Notes: generated by a model not told the origin, from the sequence alone. A stretch of DNA of 64,000 bases from Oceanisphaera profunda (GCF_002157895.1 NZ_CP021377.1:3038001-3102000), one strand, 5' to 3'. Shown: positions 12,861-22,532, counted from the first letter of the stretch. Numbers and translations: made by a program.

Positions 12861-13352
12861 ATGATGGTTTGGATAGACTTTGTAATTCTGGGTATTATTG
12901 CCCTGTCAGCAGTCGTAAGCTTAGTCAGAGGGTTCGTAAAAGAAGCCATGTCACTGGCTACCTGGTTGGCGGCGTTCTTCGTTGCTAGTCAATTTTATGC
13001 TGATCTTAGCGCTCTGCTCGATATCTCAGATCCCCTGATACGCAACGGCACCGCCATTGCCGTCCTGTTTGTATTAACCCTCATTTTAGGCGCACTCATC
13101 AATTATATTGTGGGTCAGTTAGTCGATAAAACTGGCCTGTCGGGCACTGATCGGGTGCTTGGCGTGTGTTTTGGTGCCGTTCGCGGTGTCTTGATCGTGG
13201 CCGCGTTATTGTTTTTTATCGATACCATGACCGGATTTTCTCATAGTCTGTGGTGGCAACAGTCTGTGTTAATTCCCGAATTTGGTATTGTTATCCAGTG
13301 GTTCTTCAGCCTGGTGCAAAATTCATCCAGCTTTTTACCCCCCAAGCCATAA
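12861..13352 (+). CDS. cvpA: CvpA family membrane protein
   Basis: 163-residue inner-membrane protein with four hydrophobic helices, from the CvpA (colicin V production) family. The start WIDFVILGIIALSAVVSLVRGFVKEAMS is diagnostic, as is LSGTDRVLGVCFGAVRG. Its molecular role is poorly defined; in E. coli it is linked to envelope and bile stress and lies directly upstream of purF, as here. Two ATGs (12861 and 12864) are possible starts. TAGAAT at 12825-12830 is a candidate -10 box; a clear PurR operator was not found. Confidence 0.93.
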   Translation: MMVWIDFVILGIIALSAVVSLVRGFVKEAMSLATWLAAFFVASQFYADLSALLDISDPLIRNGTAIAVLFVLTLILGALINYIVGQLVDKTGLSGTDRVLGVCFGAVRGVLIVAALLFFIDTMTGFSHSLWWQQSVLIPEFGIVIQWFFSLVQNSSSFLPPKP

Positions 13353-13372
13353 TGAATTGAGGAAATGAATAC

Positions 13373-14893
13373 ATGTGTGGGATTGTCGGTATTCAAGGTA
13401 CGACTCCAGTAAATCAGGCGCTTTATGACGCCTTAACTGTACTGCAACACAGAGGTCAAGACGCCGCAGGCATAGTGACCATTGCTGGTGACACGTTGCG
13501 CCAACGCAAAGCCAATGGCCTAGTACGCGAAGTGTTTGAAGAGCGACACATGGCGCGTTTAATTGGTAACGTTGGTATTGGCCATGTACGTTACCCAACT
13601 GCAGGCAGCAGCAGTGTGGCCCAAGCCCAGCCTTTTTATGTCAACTCCCCCTTTGGCATTACCTTGGCGCACAATGGCAACTTGACTAACGCTCGCGAGC
13701 TAAAAGAAGAACAGTTTCGCGTGGCGCGTCGCCACATCAATACCACCTCAGATTCTGAAATTTTGCTCAATGTCCTCGCTCATGAGCTCGATCAACAGAC
13801 TCTCGATCTGCATCTAGAACCCAGTCATGTGTTTGCCGCTATTAGCTCTGTGCACAAAAAAGTGCGCGGTGCCTATGCGGTGGTCGCCGTTATTATTGGC
13901 CATGGCATGCTGGCGTTTCGTGACCCTAACGGTATTAGACCTTTAGTGCTCGGCAAGCGTGACTGTGAGCAGGGTGGTGTTGAGTATATGGTGGCCTCAG
14001 AAAGTGTGGCGCTCAATGCGGTGGGTTTTCATCTGATCCGCGACGTAGCCCCCGGTGAAGCCATTTACATTACTCAGCAAGGTGAGCTGTTTACCCAGCA
14101 ATGTGCCGATGAGCCTCAGCATCAGTCTTGTATTTTTGAATATGTGTACTTTGCGCGTCCTGACTCTTTTATTGATAAAGTGTCTGTGTATGCGGTGCGA
14201 GCGCGCATGGGCCAGAAACTCGGCGAAAAAATTGCCCGTGAGTGGGAAGACTTCGATATTGATGTGGTGATCCCCATTCCCGAAACCTCGTGCGATATTG
14301 CGTTGGAAATTGCGCATAATCTGGACTTGCCTTATCGCCAAGGCTTCGTAAAAAATCGCTATATTGGCCGTACCTTTATTATGCCCGGCCAGCTGCAACG
14401 TCAGCAATCGGTGCGCCGTAAACTCAACGCCATACATTCTGAGTTTGCCGGCAAAAATGTGCTGCTAGTTGATGATTCAATAGTAAGGGGCACCACCTCA
14501 GAGCAGATTATTAAAATGGCCCGCGAAGCGGGGGCGAAAAAAGTTTACTTTGCCTCAGCCGCACCAGAAATTCGCTTCCCGAATGTGTATGGCATCGACA
14601 TGCCATCGGTGAATGAGCTGATTGCCTATGGCCGCGAAGTTGACGAAATCTGTCAATTAATAGGTGCAGATGGGCTGATTTTTCAAGAGCTTGAAGACCT
14701 CGAAGATGCAGTGCGCCACTTTAATCCTGAGCTGCGTCACTTTGAAACCTCAGTCTTTACCGGCGAGTACGTGACGCAAGATGTGGACCAAGCTTATTTA
14801 GATGAGCAAAATGCGTTACGCAACGATAACGTTAAGCATGCAGACTGCCAAGATGACGCGCATTTGGCGATGTATAACGAAGGCGAAGCCTGA
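13373..14893 (+). CDS. purF: Amidophosphoribosyltransferase PurF
   Basis: First committed enzyme of purine synthesis, which converts PRPP and glutamine to phosphoribosylamine. The N-terminal Ntn glutaminase domain has its catalytic Cys2 directly after Met (MCGIVGIQG), with HRGQDAAG and AHNGNLTN. The C-terminal phosphoribosyltransferase domain has the PRPP loop [13 protein letters not shown] around residues 364-376. At 506 residues the length is standard. It lies 20 bases after cvpA, with GAGGAAATG upstream, so the two form an operon. A terminator follows. Confidence 0.97.
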   Translation: MCGIVGIQGTTPVNQALYDALTVLQHRGQDAAGIVTIAGDTLRQRKANGLVREVFEERHMARLIGNVGIGHVRYPTAGSSSVAQAQPFYVNSPFGITLAHNGNLTNARELKEEQFRVARRHINTTSDSEILLNVLAHELDQQTLDLHLEPSHVFAAISSVHKKVRGAYAVVAVIIGHGMLAFRDPNGIRPLVLGKRDCEQGGVEYMVASESVALNAVGFHLIRDVAPGEAIYITQQGELFTQQCADEPQHQSCIFEYVYFARPDSFIDKVSVYAVRARMGQKLGEKIAREWEDFDIDVVIPIPETSCDIALEIAHNLDLPYRQGFVKNRYIGRTFIMPGQLQRQQSVRRKLNAIHSEFAGKNVLLVDDSIVRGTTSEQIIKMAREAGAKKVYFASAAPEIRFPNVYGIDMPSVNELIAYGREVDEICQLIGADGLIFQELEDLEDAVRHFNPELRHFETSVFTGEYVTQDVDQAYLDEQNALRNDNVKHADCQDDAHLAMYNEGEA

Positions 14894-14916
14894 TTAATCA
14901 GCGGGTGAGCTAATAG

Positions 14917-14942
14917 AAAGGGGCCATTAAGGCCCCTTTTTT
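14917..14942 (+). terminator. Terminator of cvpA-purF
   Basis: AAAGGGGCC / GGCCCCTTT stem with an ATTAA loop, followed by T6. On the other strand it may also end the convergent Yip1-like gene. Confidence 0.9.
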
Positions 14943-14977
14943 ATTAATGATGAACACCATTTCGTTCATATAGTCAG

Positions 14978-15583
14978 TTAGTTCATATACATAGGGCCAA
15001 AGCCCCAACTCCAAATTAATACGGTCGCCGTCATCAGGCAGACTAACAGTACCAGTGCTGCTGTGATCACCGAGCTTGCATAAATAAAGCCGCGATCTTC
15101 AGGAATACGCATCACGATAGGGATGCCCGTATACAAAAGGTAAACCGAGTAGGCAACGCCCAGCAAACCCACCACCATGATCACGATAGGCTCAGGGTAG
15201 AACAAAGCAAAACCAGCCATAAATAAGGGTGTAGCCGTATAGGCAGCAAGCTCTATGCTGTTTGCAAAACTTGGTTTAGCACCAAAGGTGCTTGCCATCC
15301 AAAAAATAAGGTAGGCGAGGGCGAAAACGCCGAAAATTAACCCCACATACATGCTTATCGCCATGGCTAAGGCGCTTTGAGGTGTGAGCAAAATATTGGT
15401 GCTGTTAGTGGTACCAAAATTCCAACCAATCATGGTTGTCGAAAGGTAAGCGCAGATGGTGGGTATTAGTGCGATCACGGCTAAGTGGATTAAGCTGTAG
15501 CGTAAACTCTCATGTTGGCGGTCTACCGTGTGCCACTGTACTTTAGGCTGTGTATACAAACCCCAAATTCGATTCAAAAACAT
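14978..15583 (-). CDS. Yip1 family integral membrane protein
   Basis: 201-residue protein with about five hydrophobic helices, such as LIHLAVIALIPTICAYLST, YVGLIFGVFALAYLIFWMA and IMVVGLLGVAYSVYLLYTGIPIVM. The N terminus MFLNRIWGLYTQPKVQWHTV and the GLLGVAYSVYLLYTGIP motif are typical of bacterial Yip1 (DUF1282-like) proteins. No biochemical function is established. It is a single gene, convergent with purF. Assignment rests on topology and motif pattern, so the family is fairly sure and the role unknown. Confidence 0.8.
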   Translation of the reverse strand: MFLNRIWGLYTQPKVQWHTVDRQHESLRYSLIHLAVIALIPTICAYLSTTMIGWNFGTTNSTNILLTPQSALAMAISMYVGLIFGVFALAYLIFWMASTFGAKPSFANSIELAAYTATPLFMAGFALFYPEPIVIMVVGLLGVAYSVYLLYTGIPIVMRIPEDRGFIYASSVITAALVLLVCLMTATVLIWSWGFGPMYMN

Positions 15584-15982
15584 GGCTTACCCCCTTCAAT
15601 ATGCTTATTGCGAGCTGTTTTATGGCAGATAAACGGTATGGTTATGTTTTTCTGTAAAACACAGCTGCGTGCAGTCGAATATCCGTATTACTACTCTTAA
15701 GCTCGGACTAAGTATAAACCACATTTTACAAGCTGCTGTGTAAGCGCAAAATTAGGTGCCCCGGCTTCTTGAGGTAAGTTCGAGTCTGATGCTTTTTATG
15801 AGAGACTGAGATATACAGAATTTGAAGCGACACTCCGTAAAATAGCAAACTGCTAATTAGCTTTTTAGGCGTATAGATATAAAAGTGGCGGCAGTGATAG
15901 AATACGGTCGTATTCATAATAACTTATTGAGAATATTTATAAATTTCCCTCGCATGCTAGATAACTAGGTAGCCGAATTACT
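15584..15982. other. Intergenic region upstream of the GGDEF/EAL gene
   Basis: About 400 bases between divergent genes with no supported ORF. A perfect palindrome GAATACG-GT-CGTATTC lies near 15900-15915, about 70 bases upstream of the GGDEF/EAL start codon, and could be an operator. The bases after it are AT-rich. Confidence 0.45.
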
Positions 15983-18634
15983 ATGCTGATATCGATTATT
16001 GAACAGGCGATGCTGATCCTCGCATCAGGCTGGCTACTCACCATGAATATGCGAAAAATGCAGGCACATCCGCGTTTATTAACGCTGACCACCGGCGTCT
16101 GGTTTGGCATTATTACTATCGCCTGCATGTCGATGCCATTTAGCATTGGGCCTGGCGTACTGCTGGATGTAGGGGATGCGGTTATCTTTGTTGCCGGCTT
16201 ATTTGGTGGTCTGCTCTCCGGTGGCTTGGCGTTAGTGCTAGCGGGGGCGTTTAAGTTGTGGTTTAACGACGCTAATAGCTTAATCAGTGTAATAAGCATG
16301 CTGATAGCGCTGTCCTTGGGGCTTATCGGTAAATACGCCTTAGTGAATACGCGATTTTCGCTGACTTTCGGTTATTTGTTGCCTGCTAGTTTATTTCTCA
16401 ATAGCATCAGTATTAGTGTGATTTATTACAGTGTTGAGCCCCAATTACAGGCGCATGTACTATCCATGACCCTGCCTTTTTTAGTGGTTGCCATGCCTTT
16501 GACCTTGATGCTGATTTTTATTCTCAGAGATACCGAGCATCGTCAACAAGAGCAGCGTGCATTGCGGGTCAGCCAAGCACGGTTATTGGCCATTACCAGT
16601 GCTTTGCCGGATATGATGAGTGTGATTGATGAAGATGGATTTTATCTGGATATCATGCCCGACAATATTATATTTCCCGGTAGTAAAGATGTGCGCCGCG
16701 TCGGTCAAAATGTCAGCGATGTATTTCCTCGCGAGCATGCCCAACGGTTGCTGGCTTTTATTTCCCGCACGATTAGCGAGCACAAAGTTACCCATATGTT
16801 GTTTGAGCTGCAGCAAGATGAGGGCGAGCGTACATTTGAAAGCGTGGCGCAAGCCCTTGAAACTCGTGCAGGAGAAGCGCGTGCCGTGGTGATACTCACC
16901 CGTGATATTAGTGAGCGAGTAAAGGGAGAAACTGACCTGCGTATTGCCGCGGTGGCATTTGATAGTTTTCAAGGCATGTTGGTAACCGATAAACATAATC
17001 GCATCTTGCGTGTTAATCAGGCGTTTAGTGAGATTACGGGGTATAGCGAAACCGAAGTCTTGGGTAAGACACCGAGCATTTTTAGCTCTGGCCAACACGA
17101 CAGTGCCTTTTATCAAGAGATGTGGCACGACATTAATAACCAAGGTCACTGGCAGGGCGAGATTTATGATAAACGTAAATCAGGGCAAATTTATCCCCAA
17201 TTACTCTCTATTAGTGCCGTGAAAGATGAACAAGAACAGGTGAGCCATTATGTTGCCAGTATTACCGATTTGAGTGCGGAAAAAGAAAACGCCAAAAAAA
17301 TTCATGACTTGGCTTATTACGACAGTTTAACTGGGTTACCCAACCGACGACTGTTGCTGACCAGTATCAGAAAAACCCAAAGAGAGAGTGCTAATAGCCA
17401 TCAGTTAGGCGCCATTATTTTTATCGACTTAGATCAATTTAAAAATATTAACGATCTCTGGGGCCATGCAGTGGGCGATAAATTGTTGCTGCATGTGACC
17501 AATCAGTTACGAAAAGTGCTCACCGAGCAAGATAGCCTAGCTCGCTTAGGCAGTGACCAATTTGTGCTGGTGCTCAGTGCTCAAGCGGACGACCAACGTC
17601 AACTTATGGCCCGCTTAGAGCGCCACAGCCAAATGTTACTGGCGATGTTGGATCAGCCCTATACCCACGGCGGGCAAAAGCTGCGCAGCAGTGCTTGTTT
17701 AGGCATAGTCGCACTAGATGGCTTTAATGACGCGCCTGAAGAGCTAATCCGCCAAGCTGAGCTGGCTATGTATGCGGCGAAAGATGCCGGTAAGGGGGAG
17801 CGCCGTTTCTTTGACCCCCATATGCAAGAGACGATTTCTCAGCGCTTATTATTAGAAGAAGACATTATTCGCGGCTTAGAAGCGCGGGAGTTTGGTGTTT
17901 ACTTTCAAGCGCAATTTAACAGTGATAGCCAGTTAATTGGCGTCGAATCCTTAGTGCGTTGGCATCATCCCAAGCGCGGGCTTTTATCACCCGCCGCCTT
18001 TATCGATGTGGCAGAGGCGGCGGGTATCATGAGCCAAATAGACAGTGTTGTGCTGCTTCGCTCCTGTGAGCAAATGGCGAAATGGACGCGGTTGCCGGCT
18101 TTTAGTGAGATTACGGTGTCGGTGAATATTAGTCCGGCACAACTGTATCAGCATGGCTTTGTCGAAGAAGTATTGAACGTGGTCAGTGACACTGGCGCTG
18201 ATCCTAAGCGCCTGAAGCTGGAGCTGACAGAATCTATGCTGGTGACGGATATGCAGCAAGCCATTGCGCGGATGCGCCAACTTAAGCAAGCAGGGATTCG
18301 TTTTTCCATCGACGATTTTGGTACCGGTTATTCGTCGCTGCAATATTTACAACAATTGCCGCTGGACCAACTCAAAATCGACCAATCTTTTGTGCGGGGT
18401 TTGCCGGAAGACACCAGCAGCTTGGCGATTATTAGAGCCGTGATTGCTATGGCTACCAGCTTAGGCTTAGAAGTGATTGCCGAAGGTGTTGAAACCGAAG
18501 TACAGCGCGACATACTGTTAGCTAATGGCTGTGGTTTATATCAAGGCTATTGGTATGCAAAGCCGCTACCTGCCGAGCAAGTTGAACAGCTAGATATCAT
18601 TGATAACGCCACTAGCACCAAGGCGCTTGGCTAA
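15983..18634 (+). CDS. Membrane-bound PAS-PAS-GGDEF-EAL protein, probable c-di-GMP phosphodiesterase
   Basis: 883 residues. The first ~185 form a hydrophobic 5-7 helix sensor of the 5TM-LYT type (FAGLFGGLLSGGLALVLAGAFKL-like). Two PAS domains follow (about 200-310 and 325-430, the second with VNQAFSEITGYSETEVLGKTP). The GGDEF domain (about 440-600) has the degenerate signature GSDQF at 523-527, which suggests loss of cyclase activity. The EAL domain (about 620-875) has ESL at 655-657, ELTESML, IDDFGTGYSSL, LKIDQSFV and EGVET; the Glu, Asp pair and Lys needed for hydrolysis appear present. The likely output is c-di-GMP breakdown under a membrane signal. It is convergent with a diguanylate cyclase. 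Confidence 0.92.
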   Translation: MLISIIEQAMLILASGWLLTMNMRKMQAHPRLLTLTTGVWFGIITIACMSMPFSIGPGVLLDVGDAVIFVAGLFGGLLSGGLALVLAGAFKLWFNDANSLISVISMLIALSLGLIGKYALVNTRFSLTFGYLLPASLFLNSISISVIYYSVEPQLQAHVLSMTLPFLVVAMPLTLMLIFILRDTEHRQQEQRALRVSQARLLAITSALPDMMSVIDEDGFYLDIMPDNIIFPGSKDVRRVGQNVSDVFPREHAQRLLAFISRTISEHKVTHMLFELQQDEGERTFESVAQALETRAGEARAVVILTRDISERVKGETDLRIAAVAFDSFQGMLVTDKHNRILRVNQAFSEITGYSETEVLGKTPSIFSSGQHDSAFYQEMWHDINNQGHWQGEIYDKRKSGQIYPQLLSISAVKDEQEQVSHYVASITDLSAEKENAKKIHDLAYYDSLTGLPNRRLLLTSIRKTQRESANSHQLGAIIFIDLDQFKNINDLWGHAVGDKLLLHVTNQLRKVLTEQDSLARLGSDQFVLVLSAQADDQRQLMARLERHSQMLLAMLDQPYTHGGQKLRSSACLGIVALDGFNDAPEELIRQAELAMYAAKDAGKGERRFFDPHMQETISQRLLLEEDIIRGLEAREFGVYFQAQFNSDSQLIGVESLVRWHHPKRGLLSPAAFIDVAEAAGIMSQIDSVVLLRSCEQMAKWTRLPAFSEITVSVNISPAQLYQHGFVEEVLNVVSDTGADPKRLKLELTESMLVTDMQQAIARMRQLKQAGIRFSIDDFGTGYSSLQYLQQLPLDQLKIDQSFVRGLPEDTSSLAIIRAVIAMATSLGLEVIAEGVETEVQRDILLANGCGLYQGYWYAKPLPAEQVEQLDIIDNATSTKALG

Positions 18635-18690
18635 CGCCAGCGCTTTTAACTCAATAGCCATCTATCCCTGCGCAACTTATTTCTGATCGC

Positions 18691-20289
18691 TTATAGCGCC
18701 ACAGTTTGATTACGGCCCTGTTGTTTGGCTTGATACAGTGCCTGGTCTGCCAGTTTTAAAGTATCATTGATACTTGTGGCTGAGTCAGCCCCCGACCAAT
18801 GCCCTACGCCCAAAGAAACAGTAATGGTGCCTACAGTAGGGATATCGGTGGCCGCTATCAGCTCTCTGAGCCGTTCGGCTACCCTAACAGCAGTATCTTG
18901 GGAGGTGTTGGGTAAGAAAATCATAAACTCTTCCCCACCGCTGCGGCATAACTGGTCTTCTTTTCGTGCTTGAAGGCGCATCAATTGCGCCAGTTTCTTG
19001 ATTACCTCATCACCCACATCATGACCATAAGTATCATTAATACGCTTAAAAAGGTCGATATCTAAGGTGATGACTGAAAAAGGGGTGTGCGCTTGCTGAT
19101 AGCTATCGAGCACTTGCGTCATGGCGCGACGATTTAATAATTCCGTCATCGCATCCGTATGGCTATCGCTGTGCAACTGGCTAATTTTATCGTTAAGTAA
19201 CCCCATACTTTTTATAATGGCGCGCTTTAGTTGAGCGGCTTCAAAGTACCAAGAGTTAATGTGCGAGATATTATCTTGCGTGGTCCTGTTATTAATCTGA
19301 GCATTATTTAATGGAGTGTTATCTATCTGTCGAGTGCCGCTAGCCAACTGCCACAAGGGCCGCGAAATGAGCAGTGCAGAGAGCCAGATGCCCAATAACG
19401 TTAGTAGCACCAAGGGCAGGCTTTTTAAGAACACCTTAATAATATGACCATCAAGGCCCGCCAGCGTCATGGTATTAGGCCTTTGCGCGACGACTCCCCA
19501 CCCTGCGTTAGTCACAGGGGCAAAGCCGGCTAGCATGGCCACCCCTTGAGAGTTAGTGACCCTATAAGCGCCTTCGTTGCCGGCAATCACCTCGTCAATG
19601 GCGGGGTTATGCTCAATTCTTTGGCCAATGCGCTCAGGATTTGGATGGTAAATTAAGGTCTTATTGCGATCCACCACATACAAGTAGGAACCATCTTGGT
19701 AATAATGTTTGCCAAGAATATCGTTAAGAATGTTTTTTTGCTGTAAGTAGATGGAGCCTGCGATATAGCCTAAGTACTCACCATTAGCAGCAAAAATAGG
19801 ATGAGACAAACTGATCAAATAATTGCCAGCAGCAGAAATAAAGGGGTCTGTGATCACTGGTGCTCGGGCTGCGATAGACAAACGAGCCTGGCGTGAGTGC
19901 AGTGTCTCGCCACTCAGGCCCAGTGCTTCGGGAGAAACCGCCAGCACCCTTGCTTTATCATTAACCACCACCACAGAGTTAAAGGTGTTCGTGGGTTCTT
20001 GCAAACGGCGAACTTCCGCCACTAAGCCGGCTTCTGAATGCATTTGGTCACTGAGCATCTCGGCACTGTAAGCCAATCGGTCTTGAGCCATATCCAGAAA
20101 CACATCGGTGACTTCCGCTAACTTAGCCGCATACACGCGGTTCGCTTCTAGCGTATTGTTAATGAGTAATGAGCGTTGTACTTCATAGGTGGCATAAAAA
20201 CTGTTGCCCAAGGTAATGAGCACACTGAACACCGCCAGCACTAGAATAAGGCCGCGCAGTTTAAACTTGGGAAGAGACTTACTAGACAT
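18691..20289 (-). CDS. Cache-sensor diguanylate cyclase
   Basis: 532 residues. One N-terminal helix (about 13-35) is followed by a periplasmic double-Cache sensor (ITDPFISAAGNYLISLSHPI, GSYLYVVDRNKTLIYHPN). A second helix lies at about 285-310, and a C-terminal GGDEF domain ends the protein. The active-site signature is intact GGEEF (451-455), with TDAMTELLNRR and LDIDLFKRINDTYGHDVGD. An inhibitory I-site RKED (442-445) lies five residues before it, so product inhibition is expected. The role is c-di-GMP synthesis in response to a small periplasmic ligand. It is convergent with the EAL-domain gene, 56 bases apart. Confidence 0.94.
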   Translation of the reverse strand: MSSKSLPKFKLRGLILVLAVFSVLITLGNSFYATYEVQRSLLINNTLEANRVYAAKLAEVTDVFLDMAQDRLAYSAEMLSDQMHSEAGLVAEVRRLQEPTNTFNSVVVVNDKARVLAVSPEALGLSGETLHSRQARLSIAARAPVITDPFISAAGNYLISLSHPIFAANGEYLGYIAGSIYLQQKNILNDILGKHYYQDGSYLYVVDRNKTLIYHPNPERIGQRIEHNPAIDEVIAGNEGAYRVTNSQGVAMLAGFAPVTNAGWGVVAQRPNTMTLAGLDGHIIKVFLKSLPLVLLTLLGIWLSALLISRPLWQLASGTRQIDNTPLNNAQINNRTTQDNISHINSWYFEAAQLKRAIIKSMGLLNDKISQLHSDSHTDAMTELLNRRAMTQVLDSYQQAHTPFSVITLDIDLFKRINDTYGHDVGDEVIKKLAQLMRLQARKEDQLCRSGGEEFMIFLPNTSQDTAVRVAERLRELIAATDIPTVGTITVSLGVGHWSGADSATSINDTLKLADQALYQAKQQGRNQTVAL

Positions 20290-20489
20290 TAGGCAGCATA
20301 AACCGATATGTGATCAGCTAACGTGGCTGAAGATGTGACTTTTAGCGATTCTAATGGCGCAGGTTTAGTAAAGCCAGCCCATTGCATCGCCTTACAGAAA
20401 GCAAAAGGCCGTTGAGATTCGACCTTGATGGCGTTGGTCGTAGCGTGAGTGTCCAGCCCAGCCAACTAGGTGAGGCACAACTTGTGCCA

Positions 20490-20549
20490 CTAGGTGTGCC
20501 ACTAGCTGTGACACTAGCTGTGACAGTAGGTGTGACAGTAGGTGTGACA
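20490..20549. repeat. 12-bp tandem repeat, five units
   Basis: Units are CTAGGTGTGCCA, CTAGCTGTGACA (twice) and GTAGGTGTGACA (twice), back to back, with a partial unit ending TTGTGCCA before the first. The period is exactly 12 bases. It lies about 200 bases upstream of the diguanylate cyclase start codon. Confidence 0.85.
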
Positions 20550-20611
20550 CTTAAGGCTTTTTTGGCTGTAAATCAGGTTTATCTGATATAGCGTAACCTA
20601 TTGATTAGACA

Positions 20612-20640
20612 TAAAAAAGGCCCCGTTAGGGGCCTTTCCA
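20612..20640 (-). terminator. Terminator of tmRNA gene
   Basis: On the minus strand GGCCCC-TAAC-GGGGCC is followed by TTTTTT, seven bases beyond the mature tmRNA 3' end. Confidence 0.9.
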
Positions 20641-20646
20641 ATCGAT

Positions 20647-21006
20647 TGGTGGAGCTGGCGGGATTTGAACCCGCGTCCGAAAAACCTACATCGTCGGTAC
20701 TACATGCGTAGTCAGTCATTACATTCGCCATCTGCTGCGGACAGACACGCCACAGAATAACTAGCCTAAATTAGTTTTAATGCTTCCACCGTCAGGCACG
20801 ATTTCCACACGATTCTGTGAGATATGACCTTCCAATTCCCTAAGTCACAGACAAGCTAGGGTAGAAGGGCTCTAACAGGTTATTAAGCTGCTAGTGCGTA
20901 GTTTTCGTCGTTTGCGACTATTTTTTTGCGATTTTTTAACGAGGCCTATCGCACCTCGGCATGCACCTAGGAGTTCGAGAATCTCGTCGAATCCAGAATC
21001 AGCCCC
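20647..21006 (-). ncRNA. ssrA: Transfer-messenger RNA (tmRNA, SsrA)
   Basis: 360 nt RNA that rescues stalled ribosomes with SmpB. The 5' end GGGGCTGATTCTGGATTCGA (complement of 20987-21006) and the 3' end CCAGCTCCACCA form the tRNA-Ala-like domain. The T-arm GGGTTCAAATCCCGC-like segment sits just inside the 3' end. The tag reading frame, complement of 20883-20915, reads GCA AAC GAC GAA AAC TAC GCA CTA GCA GCT TAA. It encodes ANDENYALAA, identical to the E. coli degradation tag, and a second TAA follows. smpB is directly upstream on the same strand. Confidence 0.98.
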
Positions 21007-21048
21007 AAGTTCGTTTATGGTATGGCAATTTTTGCCAAATCACAAGTA

Positions 21049-21534
21049 TTAACGATTTTTATGTTTCATCATGCGGTCTTTTTCGCGCTTCCAGTCCCGC
21101 TCTTTCACATCTTGACGCTTGTCGTGGTCTTTTTTACCTTTCACCAAGCCAATTTCAATTTTCACCCAAGACTGAGACCAATATAGCGCCAGCGGCACCA
21201 AGGTATACCCATCGCGGTCAAGCAGGGTGGCTAACCGGTCGAGCTCGCGCCGTTTAAGTAACAGCTTACGCGAGCGCATGGGATCGCACACTACGTGAGT
21301 AGAGGCCATGTTAAGGGGAGTAATGGTGGCGGCAAACAAGAAGGCTTCGCCATTACGTATAAATACGTAAGAATCGGCGATATTGGCTTTGCCTGCCCGC
21401 ATCGCTTTTACTTCCCATCCTTGTAGCTCCAGCCCAGCTTCATATTTTTCTTCGACATAATATTCGTGCCGTGCCTTCCTATTGAGGGCAATGGTGCTGG
21501 AACCGACTTTTTTCTTCGCTTTGTTTTTTGTCAT
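21049..21534 (-). CDS. smpB: SsrA-binding protein SmpB
   Basis: 161-residue RNA-binding OB-fold protein that delivers tmRNA to stalled ribosomes. Diagnostic segments are [48 protein letters not shown] and [22 protein letters not shown]. The basic C-terminal tail [18 protein letters not shown] enters the mRNA channel. The start at 21534 (MTKNKAKKK) gives the standard length; the frame extends eight codons upstream. It lies 42 bases before ssrA on the same strand, and a TGGCAA/TTGCCA palindrome (21023-21037) sits between them. Confidence 0.97.
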   Translation of the reverse strand: MTKNKAKKKVGSSTIALNRKARHEYYVEEKYEAGLELQGWEVKAMRAGKANIADSYVFIRNGEAFLFAATITPLNMASTHVVCDPMRSRKLLLKRRELDRLATLLDRDGYTLVPLALYWSQSWVKIEIGLVKGKKDHDKRQDVKERDWKREKDRMMKHKNR

Positions 21535-21715
21535 AGTAGCGCCATTATACGGGGCCAATGATGGCTTTGGAATTGCTGATACAGCAACTGCGTGTTTTTC
21601 ATACGTATTTCGTGATGATTCTGCGGTTATATCAGCCTAATTGTCTTGATTCGACAGCCGTGAGTCCAACTAAGATTAATGTTAAAATCGAGTCGATTTG
21701 CTGTCAGGAGAGATT

Positions 21716-22165
21716 ATGCCGAGTATTACTCGCAGTGCCTTAGTGATGTTTAGTGCACAACAAATGTATGAGTTGGTCAATGATATTGACGCTTATCCGC
21801 AGTTTTTACCAGGTTGTGTGGCAAGCCGTGTGGTCTCGCAGTCCGATAATACCATTACTGCGGCCTTGGATGTATCTAAGGCGGGCATTCGTAAAACTTT
21901 TACCACCCGCAATGTATTAACGCCTTTTAACCATATTCGTGTGGAGTTAGTGGACGGACCTTTTAAAGCACTAAATGGCGGTTGGACTTTCACGGCATTG
22001 GACGAAGATGCCTGTAAAGTCGAGTTAGAATTGTATTTTGAATTTACGTCTCGGTTAGTGGAATTTGCCTTTGGCGGCATCTTTAAAGAGCTGGCCAATG
22101 CCATGGTGCATTCTTTTAGTGAGCGAGCCAGAGAGGTGTATGGCCATGAGTCTTATTCAGGTTGA
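21716..22165 (+). CDS. ratA: RatA, coenzyme Q-binding START-like protein
   Basis: 149-residue START/polyketide-cyclase fold protein (YfjG/RatA). It is described as a ribosome-association toxin in E. coli; homologues such as Coq10 bind ubiquinone. Signature segments are RSALVMFSAQQMYELVNDIDAYPQFLPGC and VELVDGPFKALNGGWTF. The ATG at 21716 follows AGGAGAG at ideal spacing; an upstream in-frame TTG is rejected. It is divergent from smpB and overlaps the next gene by 20 bases, as in the conserved smpB-ratA-rnfH cluster. Confidence 0.94.
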   Translation: MPSITRSALVMFSAQQMYELVNDIDAYPQFLPGCVASRVVSQSDNTITAALDVSKAGIRKTFTTRNVLTPFNHIRVELVDGPFKALNGGWTFTALDEDACKVELELYFEFTSRLVEFAFGGIFKELANAMVHSFSERAREVYGHESYSG

Positions 22166-22532
22166 AGTGGTGTATGCGCTGCCTTATAAGCAAGTGGTGT
22201 TAAGCCTTAAGGTGGCAGCAGATTGTGATGTACAGCAGGTTATCGACCAGTCTGGCATTTTGCAGCAGTTTCCTGAGATTGACCTAGATACTAACATGGT
22301 CGGTGTATTTGGCCGTCAGGTTAAACTGGATAGCCACCTGCGGGCAGGGGACAGAGTCGAAATTTATCGACCTTTATTAGCGGATCCTAAAGATATTCGT
22401 CGCCGCCGTGCCGAGCAAGCCAAAGAAGAAGGGCGTGCCGATAAGGTCACCGGTGGGCGGCCCAATCCAGGCAGAGCTAGCGTGAGAGCGAGCAAAGACA
22501 GTGCGCAAGCAGAAGACGAGCTTAAGGAATAA
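22146..22532 (+). CDS. rnfH: RnfH family ubiquitin-like protein (RatB)
   Basis: 128-residue protein with an N-terminal beta-grasp UPF0125/RnfH domain (IQVEVVYALPYKQVVLSLKV, VGVFGRQVKLDSHLRAGDRVEIYRPLLADPKDIRRRRA). An Arg/Lys/Glu-rich tail is longer than usual. Function is unknown; in E. coli it is the second gene of the ratA operon. The start at 22146 is preferred over 22140 because AGAGAGG lies about nine bases upstream. It overlaps the ratA end by 20 bases, implying coupled translation. Confidence 0.9.
   Translation: MSLIQVEVVYALPYKQVVLSLKVAADCDVQQVIDQSGILQQFPEIDLDTNMVGVFGRQVKLDSHLRAGDRVEIYRPLLADPKDIRRRRAEQAKEEGRADKVTGGRPNPGRASVRASKDSAQAEDELKE

Larger units (their letters stand above)
20290..20640. 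other. Intergenic region with 12-bp tandem repeats before tmRNA 3' end
   Basis: About 350 bases between the diguanylate cyclase start and tmRNA. It contains the 12-bp tandem repeat at 20490-20549 and the tmRNA terminator. A short open frame through the repeat codes only for LGVPLAVTLAVTVGVT-like repeats and is not believed to be a gene. Confidence 0.55.

Noticed and set aside
16583-17149. 188-codon minus-strand frame inside the GGDEF/EAL gene
   Set aside because: Lies entirely opposite a PAS-domain coding region; no motif of its own.
20490-20549. Possible CRISPR array
   Set aside because: Units are contiguous 12-mers without spacers and there are no cas genes.
20382-20591. 69-codon frame containing VGVT/LAVT repeats
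   Set aside because: The repetitive peptide is just the translation of the 12-bp tandem array; no ribosome site or homology.
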